This document shows, one piece after another, positions 8,392-17,079 of a stretch of DNA of 64,000 nucleotides. Source of the stretch: Bacteroidota bacterium (GTDB taxonomy: Bacteria > Bacteroidota > Bacteroidia > Cytophagales > Cytophagaceae). The notes beneath the pieces were generated by a model. It made no database searches. It was not told the DNA's origin and worked only from the letters and a program-made list of their open reading frames with translations. The stretch spans positions 106,270 to 170,269 of the forward strand of contig JAEYZG010000064.1 in the NCBI GenBank assembly GCA_023428135.1, written 5' to 3'. Positions within the stretch are counted from its first letter, which is position 1. Every line of letters begins with the position of its first letter. Position numbers and translations under genes: made by a program.

Positions 8392-9765
8392 ATGAAATTT
8401 AACACTCAATCAATTGATAATTACTTTTTTGTAGGAATTGCCGGTACCGGTATGAGTGCCATTGCTCAATACCTTAGAGGCGTGGGGAAAAAGGTAGCTG
8501 GTTCCGACAGGTTATTTAGCAAGGATAAAAAAATGCTTATCCAGGAGCAGTTTGAGTCTATGGGCATTGAATGTTTTTATCAGGATGGCTCAGGGATTAA
8601 TGAAACAACACAGGCGGTAATTGTTTCCACAGCCATAGAAGAAACCAATGTTGAATATCAAAAGGCAAAAGAAGCGGGTATTCCGATAATCAAACGTTCC
8701 GAATTGCTTGCTGCTATTTCTTCTGAAAAGAAAACAATTGCTGTCGGAGGTACTTCCGGCAAGTCTACCACTACAGCAATGATCTTTCATATTCTACAGG
8801 AAAATGGAAAATCTCCTTCTTTGATTACTGGTGCAGGTCTTACAGTTTTGCAGAAGAAAAATCTTCCCGGGAATGCCTGGGTTGGGGATAGTGAATGGCT
8901 GGTGATTGAATCGGATGAATCTGATGGATCTATAGTTAACTATATCCCGGAAGTCGGAATTGTTCTAAACATAGATAGAGACCATAAGGAATTTGAGGAA
9001 CTGATAGAGCTGTTCCAGACCTTTAAGCGAAATACGAAGGGTAAGTTTATCGTCAATTATGATCTCGAGCTGACAAGAAACCTTTCTCAGGTTACTAACA
9101 ACGATTTCGGTACCCAGCCTGGTGCAGGGTTCTTAGCGGAGAATTTCAAACAAACCGGTTTTGAAATTCAGTTTACTCTTAACGGTATACTTTTTAAAAT
9201 TCCTGTAATTGGAAGACATAATATGGAAAACGCTGCTGCTGCAGTAGCCGCTTCTTACATGGCAGGCGTATCTATAGAAGAGTCAGCAAAAGCTTTGGAA
9301 TCTTATGTGGGAATATTCCGGAGAACACAATTGGTAGGAGAGAAAAAGGGTGTTTATCTTATTGATGATTTTGCTCATAATCCAGCCGAAGTACAGGCTG
9401 CTATCCGCAGTTGTCAGCAGATAGGTAAGAGAGTATTTGCCTGGTTTCAGCCTCATGGATATGGTCCTTTGAGATTCATGCACAAAGAACTCTCGGAAAG
9501 AGTCATTGAAACACTAAGACCGGAAGATTACTATCTGATGTCAGATGTATATTATGCAGGGGGAACAGTATCTAAGGATATATCTTCTGATGTGGTTATT
9601 AATGAGGTGATTAAAGCAGGTAAAAACGCCCTGTTGTTTGAGGATCGTAATAAAATGCCAGACTACCTGGCAAAAGAAACAAGACAAGGAGACGTCATTT
9701 TAATGATGGGGGCAAGAGATCCTTCACTTGCCGAGTTTGCAGAAATGACATTTAAGCAGCTTTGA
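8392..9765 (+). CDS. Mur ligase family protein (MurC/Mpl-like)
   Basis: 457 residues from the ATG at 8392. The N-terminal nucleotide-binding motif VGIAGTGMSAIA (about residue 14) is typical of MurC and Mpl. The P-loop at about 119-126 reads GGTSGKST where MurC usually has GTHGKT. The central acidic motif SDESDGS, then GRHNMENAAAA and the C-terminal DDFAHNPAEV and MGARDPSL follow in family order. Mur ligases join UDP-MurNAc or its derivatives to an amino acid or peptide using ATP in the cytoplasm. The gene is far from any cell-wall cluster, so it is more likely a recycling ligase like Mpl or a specialised paralogue than the essential MurC. Substrate unknown. Confidence 0.7.
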   Translation: MKFNTQSIDNYFFVGIAGTGMSAIAQYLRGVGKKVAGSDRLFSKDKKMLIQEQFESMGIECFYQDGSGINETTQAVIVSTAIEETNVEYQKAKEAGIPIIKRSELLAAISSEKKTIAVGGTSGKSTTTAMIFHILQENGKSPSLITGAGLTVLQKKNLPGNAWVGDSEWLVIESDESDGSIVNYIPEVGIVLNIDRDHKEFEELIELFQTFKRNTKGKFIVNYDLELTRNLSQVTNNDFGTQPGAGFLAENFKQTGFEIQFTLNGILFKIPVIGRHNMENAAAAVAASYMAGVSIEESAKALESYVGIFRRTQLVGEKKGVYLIDDFAHNPAEVQAAIRSCQQIGKRVFAWFQPHGYGPLRFMHKELSERVIETLRPEDYYLMSDVYYAGGTVSKDISSDVVINEVIKAGKNALLFEDRNKMPDYLAKETRQGDVILMMGARDPSLAEFAEMTFKQL

Positions 9766-9868
9766 TAACCAGTCTATTGATGAGTTATGAAGTATTTATT
9801 GAAAAAAAACTTAATTGGTATGTCAAAAACAAAAAAAACACTAATAAATAATAAAAGGGCTATAATAG

Positions 9869-10486
9869 ATGTTTTGGACTCATACTTATGATTTGATCGT
9901 GAAGGTAGTAATATTGCTGCTTTCATTATTAATTTTAATTCAGATTCCATTTTTTGAGCAACATGGAATTATCTGTATCACGACTTCTTTGATGTTATTC
10001 TACTTTACTTATTATTTTTTCTTCAGGACCTTATCAACCTTTTTTTATTGTAGGTTCACCCTTAAAATGAATGTAAGTCTTTCTCAGGCTAAACAACTTA
10101 ATGATGCATTTTCGCCGGTTTCCCCTTTTAATATGAAGTGGCTACCAATGGATGAGATTAAAAGACTTGATGACAGCGTTAAATTCGTTGAAGCATTGAA
10201 GATCTATAAAAGCTGGAATGAAGAGTCTATTAGAAACAAAAAGGAACGGATACTCAACATAAAAAAAGTCACTTTGAAAATTAAATTACTGAAAGTCTTA
10301 TATTTTATTCTGGTTGGATATTTTATAACTGCAGGTTTTTTAAATCTTCCTCCTGCTAATTTTTTAACTGATATAATGAATAATATATTCGAATCGGACG
10401 GATACAATCCAATTTTAAATTCCTGTATTTTGATTCTGCCAATTTCTTTAATCTTTAGGTTAATTAATAAAGATATTTTAGGCTAA
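9869..10486 (+). CDS. four-helix membrane protein, unknown family
   Basis: 205 residues. Two membrane helices near the N-terminus (about 8-25 and 30-54), a soluble stretch of some 75 residues rich in Lys and Asp (about 62-135), then two more helices (about 137-157 and 180-200). No known motif. A loose purine-rich site (AAAAGGG) lies upstream of the ATG. It follows the Mur ligase gene by about 100 bp on the same strand and may share its transcript. Function unknown. Confidence 0.55.
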   Translation: MFWTHTYDLIVKVVILLLSLLILIQIPFFEQHGIICITTSLMLFYFTYYFFFRTLSTFFYCRFTLKMNVSLSQAKQLNDAFSPVSPFNMKWLPMDEIKRLDDSVKFVEALKIYKSWNEESIRNKKERILNIKKVTLKIKLLKVLYFILVGYFITAGFLNLPPANFLTDIMNNIFESDGYNPILNSCILILPISLIFRLINKDILG

Positions 10487-10599
10487 TAATTTTAATAGAA
10501 CCTCCGGACCTCTTTATAATGGGATAATTCAGATCAAAAGAAAGATAATTATTTACTTCGATATTAATAGGAATATCAACCTAATAAACTAAGACAAAA

Positions 10600-11034
10600 G
10601 TGATAATTAAAGTTAAGAATACAGAATATCAAGAGTTAGTCTCTGTTTGGGAATCCTCTGTAAAAGCCACACATAATTTTTTAAAGATTGAAGATTTTAA
10701 TTATTATAAGGAACTTATCCCAGGTTTCTTTGATAATGTAATCTTGCATTGTGTGAAAAATGAGAAATCTCAGATTGTCGGATTTATTGGGACTAATGAT
10801 GGCGGATTAGAGATGTTGTTTGTTACTGCAAATGAAATTGGTAAAGGTATTGGGAAAAAACTTTTATTGTATGCGATAGAAAAACTTAACGTGACAAAAG
10901 TTGATGTCAATAAAGAAAACTTCCAAGCTGTCGAGTTTTATAATCATTTTGGCTTTGAAGTAAAATCCATTTCTGATGTAGATGGATTTGGAAAACCTTA
11001 TCCGATTTTACATATGGAATTATCAAGGCATTGA
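10600..11034 (+). CDS. GNAT family N-acetyltransferase
   Basis: 144 residues from a GTG start. The fold order is visible: beta1 (IIKVKNTEYQELVSVW), a helix pair, strand VGFIGTNDG, motif A strand LEMLFVTANE followed by the acetyl-CoA pyrophosphate loop IGKGIGKKLL (about residues 80-90), then VDVNKENFQAVEFYNHFGFE, the motif B region. The length and N-terminal W-ESSVKATHNFL resemble the E. coli YjaB subgroup. It transfers an acetyl group from acetyl-CoA to an unknown amine. GTG is chosen because the first strand begins right after it and no ATG lies nearby. Confidence 0.8.
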   Translation: MIIKVKNTEYQELVSVWESSVKATHNFLKIEDFNYYKELIPGFFDNVILHCVKNEKSQIVGFIGTNDGGLEMLFVTANEIGKGIGKKLLLYAIEKLNVTKVDVNKENFQAVEFYNHFGFEVKSISDVDGFGKPYPILHMELSRH

Positions 11035-11165
11035 GGCTGGCAATGCAGGCATTATTGTTCTTCTTTGTGAATTTTAAATATGTATTTGCAATACAAATCC
11101 TCAAAACGACTGAAGCTTTTCATAGGTATTAACTAAATATATTTGTTGATTAATTTGATGTTGAA

Positions 11166-11780
11166 ATGAAAAGTATGTGGCATTCCTTTAAAAAACTTTT
11201 ATCCCGATTTATCATCATCGATGAAAATGCATTTGAATCTGCGAACGATTTTTTTAAAGAGTACAGGCTTTCCAAAGGAGAATTTTTAGTTAAGGAGGGA
11301 ACTGTGTGCAATCAATTGGCTTATGTAAATCAAGGCATCTTGCGATCGTTTTATATAAATGAAAAAGGAGAGGATATCACTTATTGTTTTTGTGCTGACA
11401 ATGATATTGAAACTTCTTTTAAGAGTTTTTTACTCGGAGAACCATCATCTATTTCTATACAGGCTTTAGAAGATACTTCATTGCTAATCATAGATAAAAC
11501 CGATTTACAACTTTTGTTTGATACACATTTATTCTGGAGTAAGATAGGAAGGTTGCTGACTGAACAGGAATATCTGAAAGTGGAACTACATGCATCTGCT
11601 GTAAAGAATGAATCTGCTAAGGCAAAGTATTTAAGGTTGGTAGAAGAACGCCCAATACTGTTGCAAAAGGTACCATTGCATTATATTGCATCTTATTTGG
11701 GAATCAGTAACAGACATTTGACACGCCTTCGAAAAGAAATTCTCCAAGCTCATGTTTCTGATAAAAGAAGAATATTATAA
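11166..11780 (+). CDS. Crp/Fnr family transcriptional regulator
   Basis: 204 residues. An N-terminal cNMP-binding-like domain covers about 25-120 (RLSKGEFLVKEGTVCNQLAY, then GILRSFYINEKGEDI). The C-terminal winged helix-turn-helix is at about 160-195 (QKVPLHYIASYLGISNRHLT). It is homologous to the regulator at 6911. It sits 59 bp upstream of the alpha/beta hydrolase on the same strand, so the pair is probably co-transcribed and the regulator may control the hydrolase. Regulator-enzyme pairs of this type are common in Bacteroidota. Confidence 0.85.
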   Translation: MKSMWHSFKKLLSRFIIIDENAFESANDFFKEYRLSKGEFLVKEGTVCNQLAYVNQGILRSFYINEKGEDITYCFCADNDIETSFKSFLLGEPSSISIQALEDTSLLIIDKTDLQLLFDTHLFWSKIGRLLTEQEYLKVELHASAVKNESAKAKYLRLVEERPILLQKVPLHYIASYLGISNRHLTRLRKEILQAHVSDKRRIL

Positions 11781-11839
11781 AAGACGGACATTTGTCCGGG
11801 AATCATTTGCAGGGTACTGCTTTTATTTGGGAAAAATAA

Positions 11840-12739
11840 ATGACAGAAATGATTTCTTTTGCAGAATATTCAGAAAATTTAAAAACCGCTCCGATAGGCA
11901 ATGGATTCTCTTATTGGGAGAAGGGGAAGGGCCAGACATTGATTTTTTTACATGGGGCATTGGCCAATGGTTATACCTGGAGAAAGGTTTTAGAAGAGTT
12001 GAGTAAATATTATCGGTGTATTGTTCCTCATCTGCCATTAGGCGGGCATCAGATACCAATAGGAGCTAATAGTGACTTGAGTCCTATAGGCATAGGCCAT
12101 TTACTGAAAAGTTTTCTGGATTATAAACAGGCCGAGTCATATACAATCATTGCAAATGATACCGGAGGAGCCTATGCTCAGGTCTTTGCAGCGATTTACC
12201 CGGAGAAGGTTACAGGGATGATATTGTCAAATTGTGAGGGCGTAGATGTTTTTCCTCCACCTTCCTTTATTTATTTGCGTTATGCTGTTAGTGTACCATT
12301 TTTTTTACCTCTGATGAGTATGGTTTTTGGAGTTACAAGTATTCTGAAACATCCTTTACTGTTTGGTAAATTATCATTCCGTGTTACAAAAGAGGAGCTG
12401 GCAGAAGGATATTTGGCTTCTTTTATAAAAGATAAAGCTATTCGAAACGACTTTAAAAAAGTGGTGAAATACTGGCAACCTTTTTATACACTAATGGCGG
12501 CAGAAAAACTAAGAACATTTCAAGTTCCGGTACTGGTAGTATGGGGCAATAGGGATACAGCTTTATTTCCAAAGAAACAAATGCAAAAGCTGTTAAAAGT
12601 CTTTCCGAATGTTCAATGGGTGGAAATCAAGAACTCGAAAACGTACATCCAGGAAGATGCTGCAGAAGAAACAATTTACTTAATCAAACAATATATCAGC
12701 CCCAGAAAAGGAGAGGAGCTTTCTACAAACAACTCTTAA
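11840..12739 (+). CDS. alpha/beta hydrolase, atypical catalytic triad
   Basis: 299 residues, no signal peptide. The oxyanion region LIFLHGALANGYTW (about 34-47) and the nucleophile elbow ANDTGGAYAQ, with Asp107 as the expected nucleophile, are as in haloalkane-dehalogenase-like proteins. The acid strand VLVVWGNRDTALFP is also present. The C-terminal motif that normally supplies His (pattern R-H-F/Y-x-x-E-D) reads SKTYIQEDAAEE, with Thr268 at the His position. So the hydrolase may lack the standard triad, or another His may serve. The substrate is unknown. Probably in one transcript with the Crp/Fnr gene. Confidence 0.75.
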   Translation: MTEMISFAEYSENLKTAPIGNGFSYWEKGKGQTLIFLHGALANGYTWRKVLEELSKYYRCIVPHLPLGGHQIPIGANSDLSPIGIGHLLKSFLDYKQAESYTIIANDTGGAYAQVFAAIYPEKVTGMILSNCEGVDVFPPPSFIYLRYAVSVPFFLPLMSMVFGVTSILKHPLLFGKLSFRVTKEELAEGYLASFIKDKAIRNDFKKVVKYWQPFYTLMAAEKLRTFQVPVLVVWGNRDTALFPKKQMQKLLKVFPNVQWVEIKNSKTYIQEDAAEETIYLIKQYISPRKGEELSTNNS

Positions 12740-13012
12740 AGAGTCAAGCAACAGGGTTTATTTACTTGGGGGAAAGGAATATTTGAAGAGAATAACCTAA
12801 TTTAGATAAGTATCTACATCATATTTTAGGACAGCATGTATTCCTGCTTAGATCATAGTCGGAATTATACGTTATGGTTTACCTAATCCCATCTACAGTA
12901 CCATTTAAATTCATAAATGAGGTTTTAAAAACAAAAAAGATCTGAGTATTTATATTCAGATCTTTTTTGTTTTTGAGTCATTTATAATCGGTCATATTAT
13001 TGATGATGCTCG
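12740..13012. other. short intergenic region between convergent genes
   Basis: Holds only the bidirectional terminator described separately; no open frame of interest. Confidence 0.5.
12927..12974. terminator. bidirectional terminator
   Basis: Arms AAAACAAAAAAGATCTGA and TCAGATCTTTTTTGTTTT are perfectly complementary over 18 bp around an 11-nt loop, with T-rich flanks on both strands. It separates the alpha/beta hydrolase gene (plus) from the T9SS gene at 13013 (minus). Confidence 0.9.
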
Positions 13013-14812
13013 TTATTCGATAATGACTTTTAGAACCTTTGAATTTCCATTTTGTATTGCGTGTACCACATGTAAGCCTTTATTTAAAAGGGTAATGGGC
13101 GTCTCTGCTTTGTAAGAACTATTAGTAAATACCAATTGGCCAATTGAATTGTAAATTTTTATATCATAAAAGCCGGAACCAGACAATGTAAATATCTCTG
13201 ATGCTGGGTTTGGATAAGCCTTAAGCGAACTTTCTGGATAGGTGGAAATCACTGGAGTGGTAATACCTGGTTTTATTTCTTCTTTATCACCGCTTTCGTT
13301 AGATGTGATATACACTGCAGAAATTAAGTTATTACCATTGATAGTTGTACGGGCAGCAGGTAGAGTGATGGTGCATCGAGCACTTACGGATGGTGCGGCA
13401 GTTTCAGAAAAATATACTGTTAACTGGTTGGTATTGTTTCCAGATATCACAGAACCTCCCCAAACAATCCATGAATAGGCAGCTCCGCTATATACGGGTG
13501 CAGTAAATGTATAATACCCTTTACCAAGGGCAGGTGCAGATTGCCAGAAAATATCAAAATCCCTGTTCTTTACATTTACTGTAAATAGTGTGCTGTCATC
13601 TGAGCAATCTGGATTGGTAGCAGTGATGTAATAAGTGCCTGGAGTTAAATTATTCCCGGGAACTGGGACTGTCAATGCGGCATCTGAATAGAAGTCCATG
13701 ATAGTGCCTGTATGAACAGAAGTGAAGTTGTCAATGTATAATTTTTTAAATACATCTTTACTGAACATATTATTGAATCCATAATAATCACCTTCAACTG
13801 TATAGTTTACAATTGCTCCAGAATTGTTTTTTGTAAGTATAAGATCTGAAGTAATTAGTTTAGTAGGTACTTTTAGAGTAGGCATATAGGTATAATCTGT
13901 GCACATGCCTAATGCAACATTTGGTTGATAATCAATTAAAATCTGAGGGTATCGGCTTGTTCTATCTACCATTTGTATCATTTTCATAGCTGTAGGATCA
14001 AAGGTTTCACCTGGTCCTCCTAATAAACTTTTATTTGTAAAAGTCATTTGTGAAAGATCTGATGAGGTTGCTATATGATTATCCAGATATACATAGGGTG
14101 TAATGTCCACTATTTCATTTCTGCAAAGAGAAGGCATATCTCTAATTTCCAGTTTAAGGCAAGGTGATTCATTCACTATTACATAAATGCTGTCATAATA
14201 AAAATCAGTTGGGTCACAAACTGCAACCTGGACCCTGATTTTATATTTTCCCTTACCCACAATTGACCAGGTTGAATTGGGACCTATCGGAGCTTCTGTT
14301 CCTATTGATTCGTCTGTGAACAAAATACGTTCGTTAAGACTGGTCAGATCTTTACCGCTGCTGAAGAAGGTAAATTTTGCAAAGAAGTCAGGCGTAAAAT
14401 TTACTGTAGCTCCTTTATCCACCGTATATTTAAGGGTATCCACACTAAATATGGAGGTTGGTGGTGTGGTCAGATACAGGAAAACCTGAATGCCTCCGCG
14501 ATGTAAATTCGTTGCATTCATTTTTTTAACGAAAACACTTGAATAATCACTATAATGAATACTTGTTAATTCATCGGTTGTAATTACAGATCCATGCAGA
14601 CGAAACATTTTATACATGCTTACGTCGTCATTGGGGTCATTGAGATCTCTTATTTCGGCAATTTTAAAAATGTCTTCTAATGTTAGAACGGAATCAACAC
14701 AGGAAGAAAGTCCGGCAGGGTTATCTGCCACAACATAGGTGCCTGTTGTTTGGGCATTAAGACTGGAAGAAAGAAGTATAGCAGAAATAAAAGTTAGTAT
14801 ATATTTTTTCAT
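13013..14812 (-). CDS. large secreted T9SS cargo protein
   Basis: 599 residues. Sec signal peptide (MKKYILTFISAILLSSSLNAQ). The middle is beta-rich with repeated aromatic and Thr/Ser strands and a few Cys (e.g. CTDYTY, CSDDSTLF), consistent with Ig-like or PKD-like modules. None is sharp enough to name. A segment near 430-500 (AYSWIVWGGSVISGNNTNQLTVYF) is typical of the PKD-like modules in Bacteroidota adhesins. The last 80 residues are a type A sorting domain (LKAYPNPASEIFTLSGSG, YNSIGQLV, then the final strand VLKVIIE). Expected on the surface or released. No enzyme motif. Single gene. Confidence 0.85.
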   Translation of the reverse strand: MKKYILTFISAILLSSSLNAQTTGTYVVADNPAGLSSCVDSVLTLEDIFKIAEIRDLNDPNDDVSMYKMFRLHGSVITTDELTSIHYSDYSSVFVKKMNATNLHRGGIQVFLYLTTPPTSIFSVDTLKYTVDKGATVNFTPDFFAKFTFFSSGKDLTSLNERILFTDESIGTEAPIGPNSTWSIVGKGKYKIRVQVAVCDPTDFYYDSIYVIVNESPCLKLEIRDMPSLCRNEIVDITPYVYLDNHIATSSDLSQMTFTNKSLLGGPGETFDPTAMKMIQMVDRTSRYPQILIDYQPNVALGMCTDYTYMPTLKVPTKLITSDLILTKNNSGAIVNYTVEGDYYGFNNMFSKDVFKKLYIDNFTSVHTGTIMDFYSDAALTVPVPGNNLTPGTYYITATNPDCSDDSTLFTVNVKNRDFDIFWQSAPALGKGYYTFTAPVYSGAAYSWIVWGGSVISGNNTNQLTVYFSETAAPSVSARCTITLPAARTTINGNNLISAVYITSNESGDKEEIKPGITTPVISTYPESSLKAYPNPASEIFTLSGSGFYDIKIYNSIGQLVFTNSSYKAETPITLLNKGLHVVHAIQNGNSKVLKVIIE

Positions 14813-15361
14813 ATAAAAAGGGAAATGTGAAAGAACAATTTTAAACGATTCTAAATATACGAGTTTATAAAAAGAAAAGTTGATAGACAGATTATTTGAG
14901 AGAATTGTAAAGGTAAATCTCTTGAACCACAGTCTATTTGGGTGGAGGATTTATTGAGCTTTTCCTATACTGCAAAAAAAAGTCCTGATATTCATATAGA
15001 TAAGTGTTGGAGATATAAATGATTAGTATTTAATTGTAACGACTTCATTTAAATATTTTCTTTTATCCATTTACCTGCCTTCTGAAAATGTTTCCAATAA
15101 GCCTTATTCTTTGGGATTTACACTAGGAGCAAATTATATCATTGGTATTAGATTGTAGTTTTTTCTTACAGTCTGCTTTTTTAATCATACCTTTTTTTTC
15201 CTCCTGGAATTTACTTATTGGAATAATAAATTCTGATTGAATTATTGTATTAATAATTCAAAACATACTTTCACATGCTGTAATGCTGCATTCACAAACT
15301 GATCAGTTTTTCAAAAGTAACTTTATCTATATTCAATTTTGTTAGACTAAAAGTATAGATT
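14813..15361. other. intergenic region between divergent genes
   Basis: About 550 bp upstream of both the T9SS gene (minus) and the dioxygenase-like gene (plus). Very AT-rich. No open frame with protein character and no repeat noticed. Confidence 0.5.
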
Positions 15362-16594
15362 ATGCTTCCCCTTGTTCTTACAGAGCAGATTCACCTATTC
15401 CTAAAACATCCTAGTTTCCTGCCTCAAAAGGTGCCTCATACTCAGTTGCCTGAACCATTTAAAATATACGTCAATCTGCTGGATAGTATATACCTCTGGA
15501 ATAGCAAAGATCGGGGAGGAGTCAGAAGTTTTCTTCGGAATGCTCTTTTAGATGTATCTATTGATAGCCAAGAGATAGACGCTTTGGGTTATTGGGAGCA
15601 AGAAAAACTTCTTTCAGTATTAACGTTGCTTGCACATTGTTATAGATGGAACTATCTCCCTCCCGAGCCTGAGGAATTCGTGAAGCAAAATATGGATTTT
15701 CCTGATCAGCTCTGGAAACCTTTAAGCTACATTGCTTGCAAGTTAGAACATCCTCATTGCGGTACTTTGTGGAGTATCATGCTCATGAATTTTCAGGTTA
15801 AAGGACAAGCTCCCGAAACAAATCTTCAGATAGATAATGTCCGCTTCCAGGATCTTTCTTTGGCTCATAACTGGGTTTGCAAAGAATTTCAGGGGCAGTT
15901 AGAACATTGGATTAAAATATTTATTATGACTGAAATGGTTGGTACTGGTGCTAACAAAGCCTGTATGCAAGTGTTGAATGCAATCATAGAAAATGATAAG
16001 GAGATGCTGGGTAAGGCATTAGAACTACTCCATGAAAGCATCATTGGAATAATCACTGTCTTTAATCGAGAAGTAAGAGGACAGAAACTTAATATGGCTC
16101 AATGGAGAGAGCATATCCAGCCATCCTTCATCTGGGGGCTAAAGGATCTTCATAGCCAAAGTCCTTTGGAAGGGGTGAGTGGCCTGCAGATTGGCTGTAT
16201 TCAGCTGATGGATCTGGTATTAGGATTGGAAATGGAATCTACAATGGGTAGGGCCATGCTGGCTTCCAGAAAGTACTTTCCCAAACATAGCAGGGATTTC
16301 TTTGAAGCACTTGAACCCCACAGAAATAAGCTTAAGTCTTATTTGAAAAGGAAAAATGATCAGGTTCTGAATGAAAAGTACAATCAATGTTTAGAAGCGC
16401 TCGAAAGTTATAGGATCAGTCACAAACAAAGAGGAAAGGTGTATATAAAGGGAGATGGAACCACTAAGAGTATTACTACAACAGGACTATCTGTGCAAAA
16501 CTCCTTTGATGCCATAAAGCAGTTTGATGCAGACATGGAAGAAAGGATTTATGAGACTATAAAAGAAAAAATTAGCCATCAGGATTTGCAATAA
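15362..16594 (+). CDS. indoleamine 2,3-dioxygenase-like haem protein
   Basis: 410 residues, mostly helical, no signal peptide. The C-terminal half follows the IDO layout: LEGVSGLQIGCIQLMDLVLG matches the G-S-A-G-Q-S...Q-x-x-D-x-x-LGI helix. FPKHSRDFFEALE matches PPAHRNFLCSLE of human IDO1, placing the proximal haem ligand at His309. QCLEALESYRISHKQ and GTTKSITTTGLS match the following helix and the mobile Thr/Gly loop. IDO opens the indole ring of tryptophan, giving N-formylkynurenine. One extra residue sits between the His and the Arg-x-Phe of the motif. No kynurenine-pathway gene is nearby, so tryptophan may not be the substrate. Confidence 0.7.
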   Translation: MLPLVLTEQIHLFLKHPSFLPQKVPHTQLPEPFKIYVNLLDSIYLWNSKDRGGVRSFLRNALLDVSIDSQEIDALGYWEQEKLLSVLTLLAHCYRWNYLPPEPEEFVKQNMDFPDQLWKPLSYIACKLEHPHCGTLWSIMLMNFQVKGQAPETNLQIDNVRFQDLSLAHNWVCKEFQGQLEHWIKIFIMTEMVGTGANKACMQVLNAIIENDKEMLGKALELLHESIIGIITVFNREVRGQKLNMAQWREHIQPSFIWGLKDLHSQSPLEGVSGLQIGCIQLMDLVLGLEMESTMGRAMLASRKYFPKHSRDFFEALEPHRNKLKSYLKRKNDQVLNEKYNQCLEALESYRISHKQRGKVYIKGDGTTKSITTTGLSVQNSFDAIKQFDADMEERIYETIKEKISHQDLQ

Positions 16595-17029
16595 AATGCA
16601 CATTGCTTCATACGCATATTATAGTGTTTAATTGCCTGAAATTAAATTTTTAGATTAAGTATTTAGTTTCCCTCTCAAAGTTCATAACCTCATCTCTAGC
16701 TTTTCTCAAATGGAAGAACATTAATGTCACTCACTCCTTCAGGATATAGTCAATTTAGCAGAATATATCCTTTGTCATTTTGAACTTGTGAAACATCTGA
16801 GTTTTCAAAATTAATAAAACTAAGCTATCTTGCAGAATGGTGGTTTAAATTGTAAATTATTTTGTGACTATCAGATCTTTTGCTGGGTACAGGATGACAA
16901 AACAACTGATTGTGGTTTACTAAACAATGTTAAGTTGACTATGTCCTTCAGGAGATGGATTTAAGGTGAAGTTTTAAGGCAACGAAAACTAAATACCTAA
17001 TACTATTAATTTAAAAAACTAAAATAAAA
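16595..17029. other. intergenic region holding a MITE-like repeat
   Basis: Spacer between the dioxygenase-like gene and the 17080 gene. It contains the repeat at 16734-16954. A stretch at about 16772-16801 (TTGTCATTTTGAACTTGTGA) resembles the dispersed 'TGTCAT-CTGA-C' repeats common in bacterial intergenic DNA. Confidence 0.5.
16734..16954. repeat. MITE-like element with imperfect terminal inverted repeats
   Basis: The left end 16734-16760 (CTCCTTCAGGATATAGTCAA followed by TTTAGCA) is the imperfect inverted copy of the right end 16928-16954; about 22 of 27 positions match. The element is about 220 bp and non-coding. An internal block (about 16846-16910) recurs at 22966-23036, and the left end recurs alone at 48892-48926. 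Together these suggest a small non-autonomous element family. No target-site duplication was confirmed. Confidence 0.55.
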
Positions 17030-17056
17030 AGCTCATTGGTATATGACCAATGAGCT
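17030..17056 (-). terminator. terminator of the 17080-18414 gene
   Basis: A perfect 11-bp stem AGCTCATTGGT / ACCAATGAGCT with a 5-nt loop. On the minus strand it is followed by TTTTTATTT. It starts 24 bp after the stop codon. Confidence 0.88.
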
Positions 17057-17079
17057 CATTTTAATCATAACACCTGAAT

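Noticed and set aside
11752..12006. 84-codon plus-strand frame across the end of the regulator and the start of the hydrolase
   Set aside because: Entirely overlapped by two supported genes; reads as an out-of-frame shadow.
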